Made by a program: the position numbers and the translations under genes. The notes under the pieces were generated by a model. That model ran no database searches. It was not told the origin of the DNA and saw only the letters and a program-made list of their open reading frames with translations. This document shows positions 15,963 through 25,065 of a DNA stretch of 64,000 nucleotides, in pieces. The stretch is taken from contig NZ_PVZN01000007.1 of NCBI RefSeq assembly GCF_003024385.1, forward strand, positions 1-64,000, written 5' to 3'. The stretch's first letter is position 1. Each line of letters opens with the position of its first letter. The DNA comes from Pseudomonas sp. BBP2017. GTDB taxonomy: Bacteria > Pseudomonadota > Gammaproteobacteria > Pseudomonadales > Pseudomonadaceae.

Positions 15963-18254
15963 TTACAGCAGTTCGAAGCGCTGTTGCTGTACCGCCTGGG
16001 AGTCAAGCCCGACCTGGACGTTGAACTCGCCGGGCTCGGCCGCCCATTGCAGTTGGGTGTTGTAGAACTTCAGGTCTTCTTCACTGATCTGGAAGCGCAC
16101 GGTGCGCTCTTCACCGGCCTTGAGCATGACCTTCTGGAAGTTCTTCAATTCCTTGATCGGGCGGCTCATGGAGGCGGCAATGTCTTGCAGGTACAGCTGC
16201 ACGACGGTTTCGCCATCACGCTTGCCGGTGTTCTTCACGCGAACGCTGGCTTCGAGGGTCTGGCCCTTTTTCAGGGTCTTGCTCGACAGGCTCAGTGGCG
16301 ACAGGCTGAAGTCGCTGTAGCTCAGGCCATAGCCGAAAGGATAGAGCGGACCGTTAGGTTCCTCGAAGTACTGCGAGGTGTAGTTGCCCGGTTTGCCCGG
16401 GGTGAACGGCCGGCCAATGCTCAGGTGGTTGTAGTACATCGGGATCTGCCCGACCGAGCGCGGGAAGGTGATTGGCAGTTTGCCCGAGGGGTTGTAGTCG
16501 CCGAACAGCACATCGGCAATGGCATTACCGCCTTCGGTACCGGTGAACCAGGTTTCGAGGATGGCATCGGCCTGCTCGCGTTCCCAGCTCAGCGACAGTG
16601 GCCGGCCGTTCATCAGCACCAGCACCAGCGGTTTGCCGGTGGCTTTCAGGGCCTTGATCAGCTCGCGCTGGGCCGCCGGGATTTCCAGGGTGGTGCGGCT
16701 CGACGATTCGTGCGACATGCCACGCGACTCGCCGACCACGGCCACGATCACATCGGATTGCCTGGCCGCTTTGACCGCTTCGTCGATCAGCACGGCGGCT
16801 GGACGTGGGTCGTCGACGATTTCCGGCGCATCGAAGTTGAGGAAGTTCAGGTAGTCGAGGATGGCCTTGTCGTGGGTGACGTTGGAGCCTTTGGCGTAGA
16901 TCACCTTGGCCTGGTCACCGAGTACCTGGCGCATGCCTTCGCGCACGGTCACCGACTGCTGTGGACGGCCGGCGGCGGCCCAGCTGCCCATCATGTCGAT
17001 CGGCGCGTCGGCCAGCGGTCCGACCAGAGCGATAGTGCCGGCCTTTTTCAGTGGCAGGGTCTGCTCGCGGTTTTCCAGCAGCACCATGCTGCGGCGCGCC
17101 ACGTCACGCGCTTCGGCACGGTGCAGACGGTTTTCGGCATAGGTGTCGGCCGGGTCGTCGCTGGCCTTGCCGATGCGTCGGTACGGGTCGGCGAACAGGC
17201 CCATGTCGTACTTGGCGCCAAGCACCTCACGCACGGCGTTGTCGATGTCGGCCTGGTTGATTTCGCCGGCCTTGAGCAGGCTGGCCAGTTGTTCGCCGTA
17301 CAGCGAGTCGTTCATGCTCAGGTCGATGCCGGCCTTGATCGCCAGCTTCGCCGCCTCGCGGCCATCGCGGGCGACACCGTGGCGCACCAGCTCGGTGATC
17401 GCTCCGTGATCGCTGACAGTCACGCCCTTGAAGCCCCAGTCCTTGCGCAGCAGGTCATGCATCAGCCAGGTATTGGAGGTCGCTGGTACGCCGTTGATCG
17501 AGTTCAGCGCGACCATCACGCCACCGGCGCCGGCATCGATAGCGGCGCGGTAGGGCGGCAGGTAGTCGTTGAACATCTTGGTCGGGCTCATGTCGACCGT
17601 GTTGTAGTCGCGGCCGCCTTCCACCGCGCCATACAGGGCGAAGTGCTTGACGCTGGCCATCAGGCTGCTTGCCTCGGCCGGGCTCTTGCCCTGGAAGGAC
17701 TCGACCATGACTTTGGAAATCCGCGAGACCAGGTAGGTGTCTTCACCAAAGCCTTCACTGGTGCGGCCCCAGCGCGGATCGCGGGCGATATCGACCATCG
17801 GTGCGAAGGTCATGTCGATACCGTCGGCGGAGGCCTCCAGGGCCGATACCCGTCCGACCTTGGCGATGGCGTCCATGTCCCAGCTCGAGGCCAGGGCCAG
17901 GCTGATCGGGAAAATCGTGCGGTGGCCGTGGATCACGTCATAGGCGAAGAACATCGGGATCTTCAGGCGGCTGCGGCCCGCCGCGTCCTGCATCGGACGG
18001 TTCTCGGCACGGGTGATCGAGTTGAAGGTACCGCCGATGCGCCCGGCGGCGATTTCCTTGCGGATCTGCTCGCGGGGCATTTCCGGGCCGATGCTGATCA
18101 GGCGCAACTGGCCGATTTTCTCGTCCAGCGTCATCTGGCCCATGAGGTCGGCGATAAATGCTTGCTTGTTCTTCAATGGTTCTGCAGGAGTATCGGCAAA
18201 GGCCGACTGACTGGCCAGGCTGACGACGAGGCCCAGCAAATACAGCTTGTTCAT
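15963..18254 (-). CDS. bglX: Periplasmic beta-glucosidase, GH3
   Basis: A 763-residue family 3 glycoside hydrolase with a signal peptide (YLLGLVVSLASQSAFA). The (beta/alpha)8 domain contains FAPMVDIARDPRWGRTSEGFGEDTYL and the nucleophile motif VTVSDHGAI, where the Asp attacks the anomeric carbon. The alpha/beta sandwich domain carries SHESSSRTTLEIPAAQ. The C-terminal fibronectin III-like domain (LEASVRVKNTGKRDGETVVQLY) completes the usual BglX length. It hydrolyses beta-linked glucosides, such as cellodextrins or host glucosides, in the periplasm. The ATG at 18254 is used; an in-frame TTG at 18269 would spoil the signal peptide. It is a single-gene unit with its own terminator. Confidence 0.93.
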   Translation of the reverse strand: MNKLYLLGLVVSLASQSAFADTPAEPLKNKQAFIADLMGQMTLDEKIGQLRLISIGPEMPREQIRKEIAAGRIGGTFNSITRAENRPMQDAAGRSRLKIPMFFAYDVIHGHRTIFPISLALASSWDMDAIAKVGRVSALEASADGIDMTFAPMVDIARDPRWGRTSEGFGEDTYLVSRISKVMVESFQGKSPAEASSLMASVKHFALYGAVEGGRDYNTVDMSPTKMFNDYLPPYRAAIDAGAGGVMVALNSINGVPATSNTWLMHDLLRKDWGFKGVTVSDHGAITELVRHGVARDGREAAKLAIKAGIDLSMNDSLYGEQLASLLKAGEINQADIDNAVREVLGAKYDMGLFADPYRRIGKASDDPADTYAENRLHRAEARDVARRSMVLLENREQTLPLKKAGTIALVGPLADAPIDMMGSWAAAGRPQQSVTVREGMRQVLGDQAKVIYAKGSNVTHDKAILDYLNFLNFDAPEIVDDPRPAAVLIDEAVKAARQSDVIVAVVGESRGMSHESSSRTTLEIPAAQRELIKALKATGKPLVLVLMNGRPLSLSWEREQADAILETWFTGTEGGNAIADVLFGDYNPSGKLPITFPRSVGQIPMYYNHLSIGRPFTPGKPGNYTSQYFEEPNGPLYPFGYGLSYSDFSLSPLSLSSKTLKKGQTLEASVRVKNTGKRDGETVVQLYLQDIAASMSRPIKELKNFQKVMLKAGEERTVRFQISEEDLKFYNTQLQWAAEPGEFNVQVGLDSQAVQQQRFELL

Positions 18255-18437
18255 TAATTCTGTTCTCAAGGCCCGGGGCAGTATTCACGGTGATACTGCC
18301 CAGCCGAAGTTGGGGAAGCGGCTATTGTTGTAGTTTGCTGGGGCATCTTTTAGCCGATTGGGCTATCGCGATCCAGCGGCGGTGACGGATTATGCCTCAA
18401 GTACACGGGTTTACGCTGATCAAGGAGTAGGGCAACT

Positions 18438-19040
18438 ATGCAGGTAATCCAGTTCAAGGGCGTTAGGGTGTGGCTGCTGCTGATACTGGGCAGCCTGCTG
18501 GCCGGTTGCGGGATCAACAACATTCCCGACTACGATGAGCAGGTCAAGGCCGCCTGGGCCCAGGTGCAGAACCAGTATCAGCGCCGCGCCGACCTGATCC
18601 CCAACCTGGTGGAAACAGTCAAAGGCTATGCCAAGCAGGAGCAGGAAACCCTGACCGCGGTCATCGAAGCGCGGGCCAAGGCCACGTCGATCCAGGTGGA
18701 TGCCAGCACCCTGGATGACCCAAAGAAGCTACAGCAGTTCCAAGCGGCGCAAGCGCAACTGACCGGAGCGCTTAGTCGGCTGATGGTGGTGTCGGAGCGT
18801 TATCCGGACCTTAAGTCGAACCAGAACTTCCTTGCCTTGCAGTCGCAGCTTGAAGGCACGGAAAACCGCATTGCCGTGGCGCGCAAGGATTTCATCGCCG
18901 CAGTTCAGCGCTATAACACCGAGATCCGCACCTTCCCCGGGCGTATCTGGCACACCGTGATGTACAGCAGCCTGCCGCTGCGCGAGACCTTCGAGGCCAC
19001 TGCCAGCGATGCCGACAAAGCCCCTGAAGTGAAATTCTGA
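18438..19040 (+). CDS. lemA: LemA-family lipoprotein
   Basis: A 200-residue protein with a lipobox (LLILGSLLAGCG, Cys24). It then has the LemA four-helix fold: DYDEQVKAAWAQVQNQYQRR, ADLIPNLVETVKGYA, a long helix with QLTGALSRLMVVSERYPDLK, and AVQRYNTEIRTFPGR. The role of LemA is not settled; it is a membrane-anchored helical scaffold that nearly always sits beside TPM-domain proteins, as here. Its stop codon overlaps the next start by one base, so the three genes 18438-20431 form an operon. Confidence 0.92.
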   Translation: MQVIQFKGVRVWLLLILGSLLAGCGINNIPDYDEQVKAAWAQVQNQYQRRADLIPNLVETVKGYAKQEQETLTAVIEARAKATSIQVDASTLDDPKKLQQFQAAQAQLTGALSRLMVVSERYPDLKSNQNFLALQSQLEGTENRIAVARKDFIAAVQRYNTEIRTFPGRIWHTVMYSSLPLRETFEATASDADKAPEVKF

Positions 19041-19786
19041 TGCGGTTGTTGCATTGGACACTGCTGCTGGCGCTGCTGATTGTCACGCCGCTGCGGGCTG
19101 AGCCGAGCTTCCCGGCCCTGAGCGGCCGGGTGGTGGACAATGCCGGACTGCTCGACGCTGGCAGCCGCGATCAGCTCGAACGAATGCTCACGGCCCATGA
19201 ACAGGCCACTGGCGAACAGGTCGTGGTGGTCACGGTAAAGGACCTGCAAGGGCTGCCCATCGAGGACTTCGGCTACCAGCTTGGCCGCCACTGGGGCATT
19301 GGCCAGAAGGGCAAGGACAACGGCGCGCTGTTGATCGTCGCGCCGCAGGCGCGCAAGCTGCGCATTGAAGTCGGCTATGGCCTGGAAGAGCGTCTGACCG
19401 ATGCCCAGGCGTCAGTGATCATCAATGCCATCATCACCCCGGCATTTCGCCGCGGCGAGTTCAGTCTGGGCATCGTCCAGGGCACGGCGGCAATTCTCCA
19501 GGTATTGGGTGGCAACCCCTTGGCTGAGCCGTCGCGTGCTCAAGGCGGTGGGGGCGAAGAGGGCGCGCCGGCCTGGGCCGTTGGCCTGTTTGTCATGCTG
19601 ATCATCGTGGTGTTCGCTGCGCAGTCCATGGGGCTTGGCGGCAGTGGTCGCGGTGGCCGTGGCGGCATGGGGGGTATGGGTGGTGGTTTCGGCGGCGGCC
19701 ATGGCGGTTTTGGTGGCGGCGGCGGTGGTGGTTTCCGCGGCGGTGGCGGCGGCTTCGGCGGTGGTGGATCCTCCGGTGGCTGGTAG
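19040..19786 (+). CDS. TPM-domain membrane protein with Gly-rich tail (YgcG-like)
   Basis: A 248-residue protein with a signal peptide (LLHWTLLLALLIVTPLRA), a TPM domain (~25-160: RVVDNAGLLDAGSRDQLERM, GEQVVVVTVKDLQGLPIEDFG, NGALLIVAPQARKLRIEVGYG) exposed to the periplasm, one C-terminal membrane helix (AVGLFVMLIIVVFAAQSMGL) and a ~55-residue tail almost wholly of Gly, Phe and Ser ending SSGGW. Plant TPM proteins act in photosystem II repair; bacterial ones are linked to envelope quality control, without a settled biochemical role. It is translationally coupled to lemA. Confidence 0.88.
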   Translation: MRLLHWTLLLALLIVTPLRAEPSFPALSGRVVDNAGLLDAGSRDQLERMLTAHEQATGEQVVVVTVKDLQGLPIEDFGYQLGRHWGIGQKGKDNGALLIVAPQARKLRIEVGYGLEERLTDAQASVIINAIITPAFRRGEFSLGIVQGTAAILQVLGGNPLAEPSRAQGGGGEEGAPAWAVGLFVMLIIVVFAAQSMGLGGSGRGGRGGMGGMGGGFGGGHGGFGGGGGGGFRGGGGGFGGGGSSGGW

Positions 19787-19813
19787 AACAATAAACAACG
19801 AGATACCCAGTGC

Positions 19814-20431
19814 ATGACATTGCTCAGTGAATTTGAACAGCGCCAGGTTGCCGAAGCGATCGCCCGGGTCGAGCAGCGCACCGATGCGGAACTGGTCACG
19901 GTACTTGCGACCCGTGCCGACGACTACGCCTATATCCCCTTGCTCTGGGCCAGCCTGCTGGCCTTGCTGGTGCCGGGCACGGTTTACTACCTGGGTGGCT
20001 GGTTGAGCGTAAACGGCTTGCTGATCGCCCAGTGGCTGACCTTCATCGCCTTGAGCCTGTTGTTTCGCCTGCCCAGCCTGACCACCCGCCTGATCCCGCG
20101 CAGGGTGCGCCACTGGCGCGCCTCGAACCTGGCCCGGCGGCAGTTTCTGGAGCAGAACCTGCACCATACGGCGGGCAGTACCGGCGTGCTGATTTTCGTC
20201 AGCGAGGCTGAGCGCTACGTTGAAATCCTGGTTGATGAAGGGATCTCCCGCCATCTGGATAACCAGGTGTGGGATGGCATTGTCCAGCGCTTTACCGAAC
20301 AGGTGCGCCAGGGGCAGACCCTGCAGGGTTTTATCACCTGTATCGAGGCCTGTGGCGAACTGCTGAGCCAGCACGTGCCCTTGACCCACGAGCGCAACGA
20401 GCTGCCCAACCGTCTGGTGGTGTTGGCTTGA
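19814..20431 (+). CDS. TPM-domain membrane protein
   Basis: A 205-residue second TPM protein (COG3762 type). The N-terminal half-domain (EFEQRQVAEAIARVEQRTDAELVTVL) is split from its partner (TGVLIFVSEAERYVEILVDEGI) by two membrane helices (IPLLWASLLALLVPGTVYYL; LLIAQWLTFIALSLLFRL). It is the last gene of the lemA operon and is separated by 27 bases from the preceding gene. The three proteins probably form one inner-membrane complex. Confidence 0.85.
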   Translation: MTLLSEFEQRQVAEAIARVEQRTDAELVTVLATRADDYAYIPLLWASLLALLVPGTVYYLGGWLSVNGLLIAQWLTFIALSLLFRLPSLTTRLIPRRVRHWRASNLARRQFLEQNLHHTAGSTGVLIFVSEAERYVEILVDEGISRHLDNQVWDGIVQRFTEQVRQGQTLQGFITCIEACGELLSQHVPLTHERNELPNRLVVLA

Positions 20432-20537
20432 GCCGGGAACGCTGATCGACAAAAGCTGTGCGCAGGCCGGTCATCCACGTAAAATGGCCGCTATTGCGCC
20501 TAGCCGCTCCCTCCGCAACCCGAGGCACCCACTCCCG

Positions 20538-21755
20538 ATGTCCGATTCCCCCACCGCCCAGGCCGCGCCGGATGCGCGTGCGCAGTTTCTGAGCCTGCTC
20601 GCCACCAGCCTGGAACAAAACGCCCTGATCAAGCTGGTATTGGCGCGTCATGTCGGCACTGAAGAAGCCTTGCAGCGGATCATCGCCAAGCCGTTGACCG
20701 TCAAGGGCCAGGCTTGCCTGTCGTTGGTTTACCGCTACCAGACCCGTGACATCACTCGCAACCTGGCCAATGAAGAAGCCCTGGCGCTGGTCGCCGAGTT
20801 GCTGCCGGGGTCGTTCCGCAATGCCCACCTGCTGAGCCTGAGCGATGAAGCGCAGCTGGAGTTCAGCAAGAAGGGCAAGCCGATGCTGCATCGCAGTGCC
20901 GTGCAGCAGGAGCGTCAGGCACCCGCCGGCGAACATGACCGGGAGAAAAAGCGTTACCTGGAATTGAGCCGTCCGTTCCTGCATGACCTGGGCGTCACCG
21001 ACAAGCAGCAGGCGTTGATCCCGGCCATGTCGCGCAAGTGGAAACAGATCAACAAGTTCATCGAAGTGTTTTCCCATGCCCTGAACTCGGCGCCGCTGAC
21101 CGCCGATCAACCTTTGCGGGTGGCCGACTTCGGTTCGGGCAAGGGTTACCTGACCTTCGCCATCCATGATTACCTGCGTAACACCCTTCAGCGTGAAGCC
21201 CAGGTGACCGGCGTCGAGTTGCGTCAGGACATGGTCGAGCTGTGCAATGCTGCTGCCGCGCGCCTGGAGCATCCGGGGCTGGTGTTCGAGTGTGGCGATG
21301 TGCGTAGCGTGGTGCCCAGTGCCATCGAGGTGATGATCGCCCTGCATGCCTGTGACATCGCCACCGACTACGCGATTCATACCGGCATCCGTTGTGGTGC
21401 GGCGATCATCATGTGCTCGCCCTGCTGCCACAAACAGATTCGCCCGCAATTGCACAGCCCGGGCCTGCTCAAGCCGATGCTGCAGTATGGGCTGCACCTG
21501 GGGCAGCAGGCCGAGATGCTCACCGACAGCTTGCGTGCCTTGTACCTGGAAGCCTGTGGTTATGAGACCAAGGTGTTCGAGTTCATTTCGCTGGAGCACA
21601 CCAACAAGAACAAGATGATCCTCGCGGTGAAGCGTCAGACGCCGGGGGATGCAACAGCGTTACTGGAAAAGATTCAGCAGTTGAAGGAATTTTACGGGGT
21701 CAAGGAGCATTGCCTGGAGAGCCTGTTGCGCGCGGATGGCTTGATCGCGGCCTGA
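20538..21755 (+). CDS. SAM-dependent methyltransferase (METTL25-like)
   Basis: A 405-residue cytoplasmic protein. The N-terminal ~150 residues are helical (DARAQFLSLLATSLEQNALI). The Rossmann methyltransferase domain has motif I RVADFGSGKGYLTFAI, an acidic motif II (VTGVELRQDMVELC), and later ALHACDIATDYAI and the cysteine-bearing CSPCCHKQIRPQL, a pattern of the Methyltransf_32 group. The substrate is not known; an rRNA or tRNA base is plausible. The ATG at 20538 is used, since the 18 upstream in-frame residues have no sign of being coding. A REP hairpin follows directly. Confidence 0.85.
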   Translation: MSDSPTAQAAPDARAQFLSLLATSLEQNALIKLVLARHVGTEEALQRIIAKPLTVKGQACLSLVYRYQTRDITRNLANEEALALVAELLPGSFRNAHLLSLSDEAQLEFSKKGKPMLHRSAVQQERQAPAGEHDREKKRYLELSRPFLHDLGVTDKQQALIPAMSRKWKQINKFIEVFSHALNSAPLTADQPLRVADFGSGKGYLTFAIHDYLRNTLQREAQVTGVELRQDMVELCNAAAARLEHPGLVFECGDVRSVVPSAIEVMIALHACDIATDYAIHTGIRCGAAIIMCSPCCHKQIRPQLHSPGLLKPMLQYGLHLGQQAEMLTDSLRALYLEACGYETKVFEFISLEHTNKNKMILAVKRQTPGDATALLEKIQQLKEFYGVKEHCLESLLRADGLIAA

Positions 21756-21757
21756 AA

Positions 21758-21789
21758 CATCGCGGGGCAAGCGGGCTTGCCCCGCGATG
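21758..21789. repeat. REP hairpin (paired REP halves)
   Basis: CATCGCGGGGCAAG-CGGG-CTTGCCCCGCGATG is a perfect 14-bp stem made of two REP cores in inverted orientation. It sits between convergent genes and may stabilise or terminate both messages. Confidence 0.88.
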
Positions 21790-21797
21790 AGGCCCTA

Positions 21798-22685
21798 TCA
21801 GGCCCGCACTGGCGCCGGATGCACACGAGTCTTGCGCCCTAACACCACGGTAGCGATCACCCCCGCCGCAAACACCCAGGTAATCGGCTCGACCTGCTCA
21901 CCAAAGAACAGTGCGGAAAAGGCGATGGTGAAGAAAATCTGCAGCAACTGGATCTGACTGACCCGCGCAATACCGCCCAGGGCTAGCCCGGCATACCAGG
22001 CAAAGAAGCCGATGAACTGCGAGAACAGCGACACATAGCCAAAAGCCCACCAGGCCTGCGCGCTGACTGGCCCCTGATGTTGCAAGGCCAGGTACACCAC
22101 CGGGCCAATCAACAGCGGGCTGGCCAGCACCAGGGCCCAGCAGATCACCTGCCAGCCGCCCATCTCCCGCGCCAGTCGCCCACCTTCGGCATAACCCAGG
22201 CCGCCGACGGCAATGGCCGCGAGCATCAACAGATCACCGGCCTGAATCTGCCCGGCACCCATGATCATCGCGTACACCAGCACCAATGCACTGCCCAAGG
22301 CCGCACAGCCCCAGAAAGCTATCGACGGCCGTTCGCGGGATAGCCAGGCAGCATAGAACGCGACGCACAAAGGCTGCAGACCGTTGACCAGGGCACCGTG
22401 GGACGCAGGTACCGTCTGCATGGCCCAGGCGGAAAACACCGGAAAGCCAAGGATCACCCCCAGCGCTACCAGGCTCAGGCCTTTGATCTGTTGCCAGGTC
22501 GGCCATTTTTCCCGACGCCAGAGCAGTAACGCCGCTGCCGGAATGGCCGCCAGCAGGGCGCGGCCGAGGCCATTGAGCAACGGATGCAGTTCCTGCACGA
22601 CGATACGGGTCATCGGCAAGGTCAGGCTGAAAATGATGACACCGACAAGGCCAAGGGCCATCCCGGTGTTTTCGCGGCTGGACAT
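21798..22685 (-). CDS. EamA/DMT-family transporter
   Basis: A 295-residue inner-membrane protein with ten hydrophobic segments in two EamA halves. The first half includes LGLVGVIIFSLTLPMTRIVV and HPLLNGLGRALLAAIPAA, a conserved helix 2 pattern, and the second half has IGFFAWYAGLALGGIARVSQ and EQVEPITWVFAAGVIATVVL. Members export amino acids, nucleobases or drugs. The substrate cannot be read from sequence or context. Transcribed alone. Confidence 0.88.
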   Translation of the reverse strand: MSSRENTGMALGLVGVIIFSLTLPMTRIVVQELHPLLNGLGRALLAAIPAAALLLWRREKWPTWQQIKGLSLVALGVILGFPVFSAWAMQTVPASHGALVNGLQPLCVAFYAAWLSRERPSIAFWGCAALGSALVLVYAMIMGAGQIQAGDLLMLAAIAVGGLGYAEGGRLAREMGGWQVICWALVLASPLLIGPVVYLALQHQGPVSAQAWWAFGYVSLFSQFIGFFAWYAGLALGGIARVSQIQLLQIFFTIAFSALFFGEQVEPITWVFAAGVIATVVLGRKTRVHPAPVRA

Positions 22686-22787
22686 AGCAAAAGCCTGTGG
22701 CAGATAAGTCCGCTCATTGAGCCACAGCCGGCACGGATGATCTTGTTACAGTTGGTCACAAGTTCGTCCGTACAGTTTGCCGCACGG

Positions 22788-23810
22788 TCACCGCCGCTTG
22801 CGAACCGGCACGGGGACCTGGACTTCCAGACCGGGTGCGCCCAAGGGGTGGCTGCTGGCGTCGAAGAAGTACAGCGGCAGGTCGGCAGTGTCGGCAAAGC
22901 GTTGGGCGTAATGCTGCTTCTGGCTGATGATCGAGGCCTCGCTCAACGGCCGGATGGCAATCGCCAGGTGTGTCGGGCGGGCCTGCTTGAGCGCTTGCAG
23001 CAGGTGACGGTCGCTGTTGTCCAGGTGCTGGCCGAACAGGCACAGCCCACCTTGATGCCCCGCCAGTTCGCCCAGACACCAGCTCAGGTAGTCGGAACTG
23101 CGGATCGCCTTGAGCTTGTCGTCGCTGCTGCTTTCGTTGACGAACAGCGGCACATCACCGGGGGTGTTCACGGCAAAACCATCGAGCAACTGGCTGTCGC
23201 TGGCACTGCGCTGGCGCGTGCTGCCATCCTGTTGCTTGAGCAGGTGCAAGCCACCGTGCAGGTACAGCAGGCGGGTGCCGGGGGTGCGCGTGTGGCGGAT
23301 ATCGAAACCGCCTTCCTCATCGAACAAGGACTGGAAGCCGTCTGCGGACTGACTGGCGGCCCAGTGGCAGAGCAGGTCGTAGTTGCTTGAATAGACGCTG
23401 TGGTAATTGCGCAGTTCGTTGTTGATCAGTTGCAGGGTCGACTTCGGCAGCAGGCGCCAGGGTATATGCACGCTACGCACGGCGTGAATCAGCGCTTCCT
23501 TGATCGCGTAATAGCGGTTCAGCGGCGCGGAAGAGCTGATTGCCAGGGCGGCGTTGATGCGTACCGTGGTGTTCAAGGCGCTGAGCACCGGTTCGAACAA
23601 CTCGCTGCCAAGGGATTTGAACAAGGCCTGGTCGGTCAGGCTCAAGGGTTTGTGGCGCACCCGCTGGGCTTCTTCGAACAGCGAGAAATAGGTGAACGGG
23701 CGCCACAACGCTCGACTGGCGCCGTTGCCCAACAGCAAGCCGCTGCACGGGTGCTTGGCAATCAGTTCAGGCCAGAGGTGGAGGCTGGCGTCGAGGTCGG
23801 CGTGGGGCAT
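22788..23810 (-). CDS. DUF4917 protein with SIR2-like signatures
   Basis: A 340-residue protein that I place in DUF4917. Read in order it shows the marks of a SIR2-like NAD-binding fold: GLLLGNGASRALW near the N-terminus (GxGxS), VYSSNYDLLCHWA in the middle (the NYD motif), LLYLHGGLHLL (LHG motif) and GLCLFGQHLDNSDRHLL near the end. Such proteins cleave NAD or bind its derivatives, and several are antiphage effectors, but no partner gene is next to this one. The ATG at 23810 is preferred over one 63 bases upstream because homology-like sequence begins there; neither has a good ribosome site. Confidence 0.7.
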   Translation of the reverse strand: MPHADLDASLHLWPELIAKHPCSGLLLGNGASRALWRPFTYFSLFEEAQRVRHKPLSLTDQALFKSLGSELFEPVLSALNTTVRINAALAISSSAPLNRYYAIKEALIHAVRSVHIPWRLLPKSTLQLINNELRNYHSVYSSNYDLLCHWAASQSADGFQSLFDEEGGFDIRHTRTPGTRLLYLHGGLHLLKQQDGSTRQRSASDSQLLDGFAVNTPGDVPLFVNESSSDDKLKAIRSSDYLSWCLGELAGHQGGLCLFGQHLDNSDRHLLQALKQARPTHLAIAIRPLSEASIISQKQHYAQRFADTADLPLYFFDASSHPLGAPGLEVQVPVPVRKRR

Positions 23811-23921
23811 AGGGTCACTGTTCCAGGTGGGTCGCTTGATCGGCGCGACTGTAGCATGCCACCGGGTTGTCATCAGGGTCGGTGACTATGCTGGTTTCGT
23901 TGATAATGAAGAGGAAGCGCC

Positions 23922-24995
23922 ATGACTTTGCAAGGAATCTGCACATTTGCCTGTCTACTTCTGCTGCCCCTTGCCGGGCTGGCCGAGCCTGATCAGGGCC
24001 TTGAACTGGCGGCCCGCCAGGGCATCCCGTACCCGGCAGTGATTGCCCATCGCGGTGCATCGTTCGATGCGCCGGAGTCCACCGCCCCGGCTTATCTGCT
24101 GGCCCGGGAGCTAGGCGCGGATTATCTGGAACTGGATCTGCAGCGTAGTAAAGACGGGGTACTGGTGGCGGTACACGACGACAACCTGCAGCGCACCAGC
24201 GATGTCGCCCAGCGCTTCCCCGAGCGCAAGGACAGCCCGGTCAGTGCCTTTACCCTGGCCGAACTCAAGTCGCTGGATGCCGGCAGCTGGTTCAATCAGG
24301 CCAATCCAGAACGAGCGCGGGAGCGCTTCAAGGGCTTGCAGATCCTCACCCTGGACGAGGTCATGGACATCGCCGAAGGCCATCCAGACAAGCGTCCCGG
24401 GTTGTATATCGAGACCAAGGTGCCGACCTTGTTCCCAGACATCGAGGCCGACCTGAAGGCGCGTCTGCAGGCGCGCGGCTGGCTCGACCGGCCTGGACGG
24501 GTGGTGCTGCAGAGCTTTGATCGCAACAGCCTGGCGTTGCTGCACAAGGAAATGCCGCAAGTGCCCAAGGTACTGCTGTTGTGGATCGGCAAGGGCAACA
24601 TCGAACCTGCGTCCAGGCAGAGCTTTGCTGAATCCGGCGAAACCGACAAGGCCGCGTTCTATGCCCGTCAGCAACCCCGGGACAAGGCCGAGTTTGCCCG
24701 CTGGCTTGATTACGCCAAGGACGCCGGGGCCATCGCTACCGGACCGTCGGCAGCGCTGACAGCGGGCGGGGCGCAGAGCTATGCCGACCTGGTGCAACCG
24801 TGGATGAACCAGCTGACGCACGACAAAGACTTGCTGGTGCACGTGTACACCGTCGATGAAGATGTGGACTTTGCCAAGGTCATGGCGGCCGGTGTCGACG
24901 GCATCTTCACCAATCGCAGCGGCCAGCTCCTGCGTTACTTCGCCAGACCGCCCACGCTGAACGAAGCGCAGATCCTCGAGGCGCAGGGCTATTGA
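23922..24995 (+). CDS. glpQ: Periplasmic glycerophosphodiester phosphodiesterase
   Basis: A 357-residue secreted enzyme with signal peptide (ICTFACLLLLPLAGLA). The catalytic core of the TIM barrel is clear: VIAHRGASFDAPESTAPAYL (general acid/base His and metal Glu), YLELDLQRSKDGVLVAVHDD, YIETKVPTLFP, and VHVYTVDEDVDFAKVMAAGV near the end. It hydrolyses deacylated phospholipids to glycerol-3-phosphate and an alcohol. No glpT neighbour is present, so the symbol rests on the family, not context. Confidence 0.9.
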   Translation: MTLQGICTFACLLLLPLAGLAEPDQGLELAARQGIPYPAVIAHRGASFDAPESTAPAYLLARELGADYLELDLQRSKDGVLVAVHDDNLQRTSDVAQRFPERKDSPVSAFTLAELKSLDAGSWFNQANPERARERFKGLQILTLDEVMDIAEGHPDKRPGLYIETKVPTLFPDIEADLKARLQARGWLDRPGRVVLQSFDRNSLALLHKEMPQVPKVLLLWIGKGNIEPASRQSFAESGETDKAAFYARQQPRDKAEFARWLDYAKDAGAIATGPSAALTAGGAQSYADLVQPWMNQLTHDKDLLVHVYTVDEDVDFAKVMAAGVDGIFTNRSGQLLRYFARPPTLNEAQILEAQGY

Positions 24996-25065
24996 GCATC
25001 TGGCCTGACGTCAGCGGCTGCCGTAGACTTCGGCCTTTGCGCACTCGCTCAGGAACCAGTCGCCG

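Noticed and set aside
15645..18257. 870-codon plus-strand open frame opposite bglX and mifS
   Set aside because: It is a shadow of GC-rich codons; the minus strand carries complete GH3 and kinase motifs and this frame has none.
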